DNA of 20,898 nt. Origin: CASQEL01 sp036655975. GTDB lineage: Bacteria; Desulfobacterota; Desulfovibrionia; Desulfovibrionales; Desulfovibrionaceae. How positions within the stretch are numbered: the first letter of the stretch is position 1; the number at the start of each line of letters is the position of its first letter. The stretch covers positions 1 to 20,898 of the forward strand of contig JAVVPD010000036.1 of assembly GCA_036655975.1 (NCBI GenBank), given 5' to 3'. This document shows, piece by piece, positions 7,701 to 14,509 of the stretch. The notes beneath the pieces were generated by a model. That model was not told the origin of the DNA, made no database searches, and worked only from the letters and a program-made list of their open reading frames with translations. Position numbers and translations under genes: made by a program.

Positions 7701-8753
7701 TTATCGCACCTTGCGGGTCAAAAATGTCTGTGTATGCAAGCTCCACACCAGTATTGGGGGCACTTCCCCATCACTTTGTACGGCTTGCCAATGGATAGGG
7801 TTGTCTATTTTTTTTACTTGTGCCCAATGGGTAAATTGTAAACCCGTATCAAGATTAGTAGACTTTGGTGAGCGTACAAATCTTCGGCAGATGCCCGCCA
7901 GCCACACGGTAATGAGTTCGTCTGTTTCGATATCCCGAAGGAGAACCAAGAGGCAGCACCTGTCCCCCACGTCAAAGCGTATGCCTGTTTCGTTAAGACG
8001 ACTGCCCGCGAGGCGCAAGCGGGCCCCTCCGCCGGAGATATCCACAAGGGCCACCTGTACGGCTTTGGGCGGGCGGTAGCTGAAATGTACCTTGCCCAAA
8101 TTTTGTGCGGTGTCGGGCAGATTTTCAGCGCAAGGGGTGAGGGCAAATTTCCAAAAAAACAGCGCCTCAAGCATGCCCGGGCCGGGGCAGATTCGTACAA
8201 AATCCCGCTTTTGGGCATTCGTCAACAGTTGAGGCAGGGGCATTTCCACAACCAAAGCCCCGTCGGTCACACGTCGTGACAGAATATTTCCGTCAAAGCT
8301 ATAGAAGATTTTGTCATGTCCCGCACCGAGGAAAAAATAGAGCCGCAAGGGGAGGGAGCAAAATTTTTCTGGTGGTTGAGCACTTCCCAAGTTGATGAAC
8401 AGCGTTTTAGGCTCAATGGCTTCAAGGCAGCCTGTCAGAGGGTGGGTGAGGCGTTCCCCCGTGGCGAGGAAAATGTCAATACGGCTGCGCGCGTTAAGGG
8501 CAGCCGTGAGGACGCCACGGATAACACTGGGCCTTGCAAGCAATTCCCCTTTTTCTAAAACATTTTTTTTATGGTACCAGTTGATTCCGTATAATACTAT
8601 GCCCAAAAGTAGCGCGCCCGACAACATCAGCAGCATATATTCTGTGCTGGGGCTGGTTGTGGTTTCGTATACTATAAGGGGTATGGGCCACGTTATGCGC
8701 GTTTGGCGCATGTCGCGGGTGGATTGAACAGTATGGTGGCAAGCATGTGTCAT
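7701..8753 (-). CDS. Second membrane-anchored PilZ-domain protein, paralogue of the one after mnmG
   Basis: In the preferred form the protein has 350 residues. A membrane helix sits at about 40-60 (YMLLMLSGALLLGIVLYGIN), then a YcgR-like region, then a PilZ barrel with QKRDFVR (R183, R187) and LVDISGGGA (D238, S240, G243). The binding motif is therefore complete. The tail keeps an FTHWA...IHW...W pattern like its paralogue. The start is uncertain. The ATG at 8753 has AAAGG about five bases upstream; an upstream ATG at 8807 lacks any Shine-Dalgarno, and an ATG at 8636 just before the membrane helix would give a start like that of the paralogue. It is the first gene of the long minus-strand series, so any promoter should lie in 8754-8850. 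The downstream target is unknown. Confidence 0.83.
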   Translation of the reverse strand: MTHACHHTVQSTRDMRQTRITWPIPLIVYETTTSPSTEYMLLMLSGALLLGIVLYGINWYHKKNVLEKGELLARPSVIRGVLTAALNARSRIDIFLATGERLTHPLTGCLEAIEPKTLFINLGSAQPPEKFCSLPLRLYFFLGAGHDKIFYSFDGNILSRRVTDGALVVEMPLPQLLTNAQKRDFVRICPGPGMLEALFFWKFALTPCAENLPDTAQNLGKVHFSYRPPKAVQVALVDISGGGARLRLAGSRLNETGIRFDVGDRCCLLVLLRDIETDELITVWLAGICRRFVRSPKSTNLDTGLQFTHWAQVKKIDNPIHWQAVQSDGEVPPILVWSLHTQTFLTRKVR

Positions 8754-8850
8754 AGGTGCCTTTACAAGGTAACTTTTCGGATAGTAGCATATACTCCCAA
8801 TAAGCATTTGTATAGTATGCTATAACGAAAATAATAGTGTGTTATTTTAG

Positions 8851-9648
8851 CTAGTAAACCATAAAATAATACACAAGCGGGGCCAGAGCCAAGCGATAGA
8901 CGGCAAAAGGAATAAGTGTCATGCGTCCCATAAGGGCCACAAAAACCTTCACCGCTGCAAGGGCTGATATAAAGGAGCCGATGAGCCCCACAGCGAAAAA
9001 GGGAATGTCCGCCGTTGTGAATAAGGATAAATTTTTCAATAAATCGTAGCCTGTTGCCGCAAACATGATGGGCACCGCTGCAATAAAAGAGTATTCTGCC
9101 GCCAGACTGCGCCGTGCGCCCAAGAGCATGCCGCCCATAATGGTGGAGGCGGAACGCGAAAATCCGGGCCATAAAGCAAGACATTGAAAACACCCGATAC
9201 CGAAGGCCGTTTTCATGCTCATATCATCAAGTGTAATATAGACGGGGCGCATATTCTTTTTTTCCACCGCAATCATGCACACCGCGCCCACGGCAAGGGC
9301 AATCATCACCGAAGCGGGGGTAAAGAGGTAGGCCTTGATGATGTCGTGCGCCAATAAACCCACAACACAGGCCGGCATGGAGGTTAGGGCCAGCAGCACC
9401 ATGCCGCGCACGCCCGCAAAACGGGCATAGGGTTGCGGGCGTACCAATCCCCAGAATCGTTCCCAATACAGTACCACCACGGCCATAATGGCGCCCACCT
9501 GAATAACCACTTCAAAGGTAGCGGCTTTCTGACCCACATAGCCCAGCAGCTCACCCACCAGAATCATGTGCCCCGAAGAAGAGACGGGGAGAAATTCTGT
9601 CATTCCCTCCACAATACTCAAGATGAGGGCCGTGAATAAATTTTCCAT
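8851..9648 (-). CDS. uppP: Undecaprenyl-diphosphate phosphatase (BacA/UppP type)
   Basis: This integral membrane enzyme dephosphorylates undecaprenyl pyrophosphate to recycle the lipid carrier for peptidoglycan and other envelope polymers, and its overproduction confers bacitracin resistance. It has 265 residues, the usual length, and is hydrophobic throughout with about seven to eight membrane segments. The two family signatures are present: EGMTEFLPVSSSGH at 14-27 and PGFSRSASTI at 161-170, supplying the catalytic glutamates, serine and arginine. The ATG is preceded only by a distant AAAAGG. It runs in the same direction as the PilZ gene downstream but is separated by 97 bp, and it diverges from the small gene on the plus strand, so it probably has its own promoter in 9649-9745. 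Confidence 0.96.
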   Translation of the reverse strand: MENLFTALILSIVEGMTEFLPVSSSGHMILVGELLGYVGQKAATFEVVIQVGAIMAVVVLYWERFWGLVRPQPYARFAGVRGMVLLALTSMPACVVGLLAHDIIKAYLFTPASVMIALAVGAVCMIAVEKKNMRPVYITLDDMSMKTAFGIGCFQCLALWPGFSRSASTIMGGMLLGARRSLAAEYSFIAAVPIMFAATGYDLLKNLSLFTTADIPFFAVGLIGSFISALAAVKVFVALMGRMTLIPFAVYRLALAPLVYYFMVY

Positions 9649-9745
9649 AGTATTTTTTACCTTTTGGGGCTATTGCTACTAAACATCGCGTATGCAACGT
9701 GGAGCCGGCATACCATCATGTTTACGTTTACCTAAGGAGAGCCGT

Positions 9746-9964
9746 ATGTCCCAGATTCTACCCCAAGGCGAGTTGGTGCGTCGCGCCGCTGCCTATATTG
9801 CCGAAGAACGTCACGCTAAGCCTGATGTTCCGCTCAGTCATATCCTTGATGAAGCGGGTATGCGTTTTACCCTGTCGCCTCTGGAAAGTGAAGCCCTGTG
9901 CCGCCTGTTTTCGGCTGACTTACCCGATAGCACTGCCATTGGGCACGGGGGCCTTGACGGTTAA
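9746..9964 (+). CDS. Small protein of unknown function, 72 aa
   Basis: I do not recognise this gene. It encodes 72 residues beginning MSQILPQGELVRRAAAYIAE, with a charged, probably all-helical core ending near ALCRLFS and a short glycine-rich tail. There is no signal peptide, membrane segment or cysteine pair. TAAGGAG lies six bases before the ATG, one of the best Shine-Dalgarno matches in the window, which supports a real gene and this start over an upstream ATG at 9692. Its last 45 nt overlap the end of metG in the antisense direction, so the final 14 residues (after about DLPD) may be poorly constrained. It diverges from uppP across a 97-bp gap. It is the only plus-strand gene in the left 17 kb. 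Confidence 0.7.
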   Translation: MSQILPQGELVRRAAAYIAEERHAKPDVPLSHILDEAGMRFTLSPLESEALCRLFSADLPDSTAIGHGGLDG

Positions 9965-11905
9965 TAGTTCAAGTTTACCGTCTTTTTCCGCCGTGAGAAC
10001 CATGCCGTGGGATTCGAGTCCGCGAATTTTGCGTGGGGCTAAATTGCTAACAACGCAAACTTGCAGGCCCACCAGACTTTCGGGGGCGTAAAATGCGGCA
10101 AGGCCAGAAAGGATTTGCCGTGGGGTGCCTTCGCCAAGGTCGATTTCAAAGCGCAGTAGCTTGTCAGCATTGGGGTGGCGTTCGGCCACGACAATGGTGC
10201 CCACGCGCATGTCCACTTTTTTAAAATCTTCAAAGGCCACAGGGGGCAGGGTGGGGCTTTCCGCTACGGCCTGCACTGCCTCTTGGGCAGCGGCTTGGGC
10301 TGCCGCTTGTTGCTTGGCCTTTTTTGCATCACCCTTGGCGGCTTTTTCCACCACAGCGGCAGTTTCTCGGCGCGGAAATAGATTAGACGCTTGCGCGAGA
10401 ACGGTGCCGGGCTGCAAGCTGCCCCAACTGTGCGCTTCGTCTCTCAGGGCCGTGGTGGGTAAAGAACCTTTTGTTACCGGACAGCCCAGCTGTTCGAGCA
10501 TGCTCGTGGCGGCTTGGGGCATGACAGGCCAGACGTGCAAGGCAATTTTGCGTAACAGTTCCAGTAAAGTATACAGAACATTTGCCAGGCGCTCACGATT
10601 GCCCTGTTTATACAGGGCCCATGGGGCCTGCGTATCCACATATTTATTCAGAGCGCGTACCAGCTCCCACAGGGCGTCAAGGCCTTGGGCAAAGCGCACT
10701 TCGCCGAAAAGCTGCACGTAATTCTGCATGGCATTGGTGGCAAGGGCGCGGATGCTTTCATCATCTGGATGGAGCGTAGTTCCTAGGGGGTCGGGCACCA
10801 TAGCGCCAAAATATTTGGCATTCATGGATAACACGCGGCTGTACAAATTGCCAAGATCATTGGCAAGGTCGGCATTGACGCGTGTGGTCATGCTGTCTTC
10901 GGTGAAGCTCGCGTCGGAACCGAAATGCATTTCCCGCAGCAGAAAATAGCGGAAAGCGTCCAAGCCAAATTCCGTGGACAGGGTTACGGGGTCCACGACA
11001 TTGCCAAGCGATTTTGACATTTTGGTGTCACGCACGAGCCAATACCCGTGGACGTTTAAGTGCTGATACACGGGCAAACCCGCAGCCTTAAGCATGGTGG
11101 GCCAGAAGATGGCATGGGGTTTGAGGATGTCTTTGGCTACAAGATGCTGACCGGGCCAAAAGTCGGCGTAAGCTTCGCCGTCCGGCCAGTTCAAAGAGCT
11201 GATATAGTTGATAAGAGCGTCAAACCAGACATAGCACACATAGTTGGTGTCAAAGGGAAGCTCAATACCCCACGTGAGCCGTGACTTGGGGCGAGAAATG
11301 CATAAGTCTTCCAGCACACCGTTTTCCAACATGGCGAGCACTTCATGGCGGTAACGCTCGGGACGGATAAAGTCGGGGTGGGTTTTAATATGTTCTAACA
11401 GCCATGGGAGGTATTTGGACATGCGGAAAAAATAATTTTTTTCACTGATAAATTCTGGTTTGCTCAAATGCTGCGGGCATAGGCCGTTTTCCAATTCTTT
11501 TTCGGTATAGAAGCGTTCACAGCCATAGCAATAATAACCGCCGAATTCTCCAAAATAAATATCGCCCGCATCATACACTTTTTGCATGAAGGCCTGTACG
11601 CAGGCTTTATGCTGCGGATCAGTGGTACGCACGAAGGCGTCGTAGTCAATGCCCAATTGGGGCCATAGGGCCTTAAACTCCCCACTGACATTGTTTACAA
11701 AGTCTTGGGGGCTGAGGCCTGCTTTTTCAGCAGCTTGCACAATTTTGTCGCCGTGCTCGTCCGTGCCCGTCAAAAAGCGCGTTTTTTGCCCCAGTAATTT
11801 GTGGAAACGCGCCAGCGAATCCGCCACAATGGTTGTATAGGCATGGCCCAGATGCGGACGGGCATTCACATAATAAATAGGCGTAGTAATATAAAATGAT
11901 GACAC
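9920..11905 (-). CDS. metG: Methionyl-tRNA synthetase with C-terminal tRNA-binding domain
   Basis: This class I synthetase charges tRNA-Met. It has 661 residues. The HIGH motif reads HLGH (18-21) and KMSKS is at 295-299. A single zinc knuckle is formed by C126, C129, C143 and H146. The catalytic and anticodon-binding parts end near residue 520, followed by an alanine/lysine-rich linker (KKAKQQAAAQAAAQ and onward). An EMAPII/Trbp111-like tRNA-binding domain follows from about FKKVDMRVGTIV to the C-terminus; in MetG this also mediates dimerisation. The start is GTG, with GAGG about eight bases upstream. It lies 33 nt after ricT and is probably co-transcribed. Its 3' end overlaps the small plus-strand gene, and no intrinsic terminator is visible. 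Confidence 0.97.
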   Translation of the reverse strand: MSSFYITTPIYYVNARPHLGHAYTTIVADSLARFHKLLGQKTRFLTGTDEHGDKIVQAAEKAGLSPQDFVNNVSGEFKALWPQLGIDYDAFVRTTDPQHKACVQAFMQKVYDAGDIYFGEFGGYYCYGCERFYTEKELENGLCPQHLSKPEFISEKNYFFRMSKYLPWLLEHIKTHPDFIRPERYRHEVLAMLENGVLEDLCISRPKSRLTWGIELPFDTNYVCYVWFDALINYISSLNWPDGEAYADFWPGQHLVAKDILKPHAIFWPTMLKAAGLPVYQHLNVHGYWLVRDTKMSKSLGNVVDPVTLSTEFGLDAFRYFLLREMHFGSDASFTEDSMTTRVNADLANDLGNLYSRVLSMNAKYFGAMVPDPLGTTLHPDDESIRALATNAMQNYVQLFGEVRFAQGLDALWELVRALNKYVDTQAPWALYKQGNRERLANVLYTLLELLRKIALHVWPVMPQAATSMLEQLGCPVTKGSLPTTALRDEAHSWGSLQPGTVLAQASNLFPRRETAAVVEKAAKGDAKKAKQQAAAQAAAQEAVQAVAESPTLPPVAFEDFKKVDMRVGTIVVAERHPNADKLLRFEIDLGEGTPRQILSGLAAFYAPESLVGLQVCVVSNLAPRKIRGLESHGMVLTAEKDGKLELLTVKAPVPNGSAIG

Positions 11906-11938
11906 GTGCGAAACCTCAGAAGACAGAATGTTGGGAAA

Positions 11939-12997
11939 TTATGCGCCGTTTTCTTCAGAGCGGTGCTTACGTTTACGTTTACGCTTGGACTTGCTGACAG
12001 GGGAGCCGTCGCTGGGGGCTGTTTCATCGCCGTCCGCCGTTTCAAGATTCAGCGGGGGGGGGAGCATATCGTCAAACAGGTCGGGATCGTCCACTGTTTC
12101 GGGCGTGACGGTGAGCACCAGCAAGCCATCGCCCCCGTGCGGATTTTTTTCGATCCGGCTGGGCTGGGCTTGGGGGGAAGTGGGAAGGCTTTCGGGGCGG
12201 TGCGGCTCCATGCCCTGCCAATCGTCCAATGAAAATTCCAGTTCTTCATTATTTTCATTGAGTACAGACAAGGTATTGCGGAACATATTTGCCCGCAAAA
12301 CCTTCATGCTGCCCTGACTGGTTTGGTATTTTTTACCCAGTCGCGGACAATTATGGTGGAAGGCGTCGTAATTGTCCTGCTCATAACTCAAGCAGCACAA
12401 TAAACGCCCGCAGATTCCCGATATTTTTGCGGGATTAAGAAAAAGATTCTGTTCTTTCGCCATACGGATAGTTACAGGGGCAAATTTGCGTAAAAAGCGG
12501 CGGCAACAGCATACCATGCCGCAATTGCCCACTGCGCCGACCATCTGGGTTTCGTGGCGCACGCCGATTTGGCGTAATTCAATGCGTGAACGGTATTCGC
12601 GCACCAGATCTTTGACCAATTCGCGAAAGTCAATACGGGCGGGGGCGGTGAAATAAAAGATGATTTTAGAACGGTCATAATATACTTCCACATCCACAAG
12701 CTTCATATCCAGCTTGCGCGTGCGGATACATTCCTGACAAAAGCTCAGGGCCTGGGTGGCAAGAGTGGTGTTTTCCGCAGCGATACGCAGATCTTCGTCA
12801 TGAGCAAGGCGAATCACCGTGCGGATTTCTTCCTGCTCAATACTCGCAGGCAGAGCGCCGTGAATGGTGATAACTTCACCAATGCCGATACCTTGTTCGG
12901 TATCTACCACCACCATGCTGTTGGGTTCGATGGTTTCGGTAGTGCTGAAAAAATAGGTCTGCCCGTGAGCGCGAAACCTGATGCCAAGTATATTCAT
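11939..12997 (-). CDS. ricT: PSP1/RicT-family cysteine-rich protein
   Basis: PSP1-domain proteins include B. subtilis RicT (YaaT), part of the RicA-RicF-RicT complex that carries iron-sulfur clusters and stimulates RNase Y-dependent mRNA maturation. The protein has 352 residues. The conserved domain spans about 1-270 and holds cysteine clusters CGMVCCC (C159, C163-C165) and CGRLLCC (C196, C201, C202), plus C217, fitting cluster ligation. The C-terminal ~90 residues are low-complexity and end in a KSKRKRKRKH basic stretch encoded by a repeated CGTAAA hexamer. The ATG follows AGGA with four bases between. Upstream lie a 41-nt leader with a GC-rich hairpin and a promoter-like sequence; metG follows. 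The role in this lineage is inferred, since RicA and RicF are not visible here. Confidence 0.9.
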   Translation of the reverse strand: MNILGIRFRAHGQTYFFSTTETIEPNSMVVVDTEQGIGIGEVITIHGALPASIEQEEIRTVIRLAHDEDLRIAAENTTLATQALSFCQECIRTRKLDMKLVDVEVYYDRSKIIFYFTAPARIDFRELVKDLVREYRSRIELRQIGVRHETQMVGAVGNCGMVCCCRRFLRKFAPVTIRMAKEQNLFLNPAKISGICGRLLCCLSYEQDNYDAFHHNCPRLGKKYQTSQGSMKVLRANMFRNTLSVLNENNEELEFSLDDWQGMEPHRPESLPTSPQAQPSRIEKNPHGGDGLLVLTVTPETVDDPDLFDDMLPPPLNLETADGDETAPSDGSPVSKSKRKRKRKHRSEENGA

Positions 12998-13019
12998 GGT
13001 ATCCTAGAGTATGTTTACC

Positions 13020-13033
13020 GCGCCGTGCGGCGC
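13020..13033. repeat. GC-rich palindromic hairpin in the ricT leader
   Basis: GCGCCG-TG-CGGCGC is a perfect inverted repeat in an otherwise AT-rich spacer. If the promoter just upstream is used, this hairpin would fall at the very 5' end of the ricT-metG mRNA, where such stems often slow decay. There is no T-run after it on either strand, so a terminator is unlikely. Confidence 0.45.
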
Positions 13034-13044
13034 TTCAAAACTGG

Positions 13045-13072
13045 GGTATAAAAGCATCTTTTTACATGTAAA
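13045..13072 (-). promoter_or_regulatory. Putative sigma-70-type promoter for ricT-metG, overlapping a 12-bp palindrome
   Basis: On the minus strand TTTACA (13072-13067) and TATACC (13050-13045) are spaced 16 bp apart, giving a predicted start near 13038 and a leader of about 41 nt before the ricT ATG. The -35 element lies within TTTACATGTAAA (13061-13072), a perfect palindrome that could also bind a dimeric regulator. This is judged by eye only. Confidence 0.4.
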
Positions 13073-13084
13073 GTCCCCCTACTG

Positions 13085-14473
13085 TCAACTCTCCATAAAG
13101 GTTTTATAGGCCATAACCGTTGCGTACAGGTCGGCGCTGCTGGCAATTTCAAAGGGACTGTGCATGGACAAGACGGGCGGGCCAAAGTCGATAACATCTA
13201 TGCCATAGGCCGCCAAAAATAAGGCCACAGTTCCACCGCCGCCCAAGTCAACCTTGCCACATTCGGCCATTTGCCACGGGATTTCAGCTTTTGACAAAAG
13301 ATTGCGCCACCAAGCTACATAAGCGGCGTCCGCCTCACTGGCTCCGTATTTGCCGCGTGATCCGGTGAATTTGGAAAAACAGGGGCCGTAGCCTAGGGCG
13401 GCAGCGTTTTGTTTTTCGTGCACTTCCTGCCAATCGGGATCAAGGGCGGCCTGCACATCGGCAGAAAGGGCGCGGCTGGCGAGCATAACTTCGGAAAAAC
13501 GGGCCTTGGGTTGCCACGCGCTGATGCTGTCTTCCATACAATATTGGAAAAAGCGGGAACTGGCTCCGGTGGCACCGTCGGAACCGATTTCTTCTTTATC
13601 CCACAAAATAAGGGCTACGCAATGTTGGGGAGCCCGGGCTGTACGCAAGGCTTCAAGCGCGGCAAACACGCAAATACGGTCGTCTTGCCCGTATCCCCCC
13701 ATGAGACCTTTATCCAAACCCACAAAACGGGCGGGGCCTGCGGGTACGGCTTGTAATTCGGCAGAGATAAAGTCTTCTTCCGTAAAGGCGTATTTTTGGG
13801 CCAACAGGCTGAGAAGATGGTTTTTGATGGGGTCTTTGGGGGCGTCGTCCTTGGCGGCGTTTTTGCCGGCTGCGGGAATATGCCCCATGATAATATTCAG
13901 TTTTTCGGCTTCAAAACCCTCACTAATGGTCTGCGTGTTGTGCTTTTGGGCCAGATGAGGCAGCAAATCGGCAATAGTGAACACCGGATCTCCCGCATCT
14001 TCCCCGAGCGTCACGGGGATATTTACGCCGTCTTTGCGTACCACCACGCCGTGCAGGGCCAGAGGGCGGGCCAGCCACTGGTACTTACGAATGCCGCCAT
14101 AATAGTGGGTTTTGGCCTGCGCCACCTGTGCCTGTTCTATGAGGGGGCGCTGTTTGAAATCTAGACGCGGACTGTCGGTATGGGCGCTTACCAGATGCAC
14201 TCCCGCCGTCAAAGGCAGCCGGCCTTTGCGGAGTACGAACAAGGCCTTGCCCTTGAAAGCGCGCATGACAAGATCTTTTTTGTGCTGTTCGGTATAGCCT
14301 GCCTTGGCCAGTTGGTTTTGCACATAGGCCACGGTTTCGCGTTCGGTTTTGCACTGGCTCAAAAAATCCACATAGCGTTGGGCCAAAGCTAAAATATTTT
14401 TGCGGGCGGTTTTGGTGGTATAAACATCCCAGCAATTTTGGGGAGTATAGGTGAGATCGTCGACTTTTTTCAT
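13085..14473 (-). CDS. apeA: M18-family aminopeptidase (type 1)
   Basis: This zinc metallopeptidase of the aspartyl/yeast-aminopeptidase-I family removes N-terminal residues from cytosolic peptides. It has 462 residues, typical of the aminopeptidase 1 subgroup. Metal-site and catalytic residues are visible: H98 and D100 in SAHTDSPRLD, D264 in GYGQDDRICVF, E294/E295 in DKEEIGSDG, and H438 in SMHSPFEIASSADLY. Other subgroup blocks, such as KTHYYGGIRKYQW and DFISAELQAVPAG, are conserved. The ATG has AAGGA five bases upstream. It follows selA by 36 nt, so it is probably the third gene of a folC-selA-apeA transcript. There is no signal peptide. Substrate preference cannot be read from the sequence. 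Confidence 0.95.
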   Translation of the reverse strand: MKKVDDLTYTPQNCWDVYTTKTARKNILALAQRYVDFLSQCKTERETVAYVQNQLAKAGYTEQHKKDLVMRAFKGKALFVLRKGRLPLTAGVHLVSAHTDSPRLDFKQRPLIEQAQVAQAKTHYYGGIRKYQWLARPLALHGVVVRKDGVNIPVTLGEDAGDPVFTIADLLPHLAQKHNTQTISEGFEAEKLNIIMGHIPAAGKNAAKDDAPKDPIKNHLLSLLAQKYAFTEEDFISAELQAVPAGPARFVGLDKGLMGGYGQDDRICVFAALEALRTARAPQHCVALILWDKEEIGSDGATGASSRFFQYCMEDSISAWQPKARFSEVMLASRALSADVQAALDPDWQEVHEKQNAAALGYGPCFSKFTGSRGKYGASEADAAYVAWWRNLLSKAEIPWQMAECGKVDLGGGGTVALFLAAYGIDVIDFGPPVLSMHSPFEIASSADLYATVMAYKTFMES

Positions 14474-14509
14474 GGGTATCCTTAATAAAACTGGTTGGGT
14501 GTGTGTTTT

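Noticed and set aside
8828..8848. AAAATAA/TTATTTT inverted repeat after uppP as a terminator
   Set aside because: The stem is entirely A-T with a 7-nt loop and lies in an AT-rich spacer where such repeats arise by chance.
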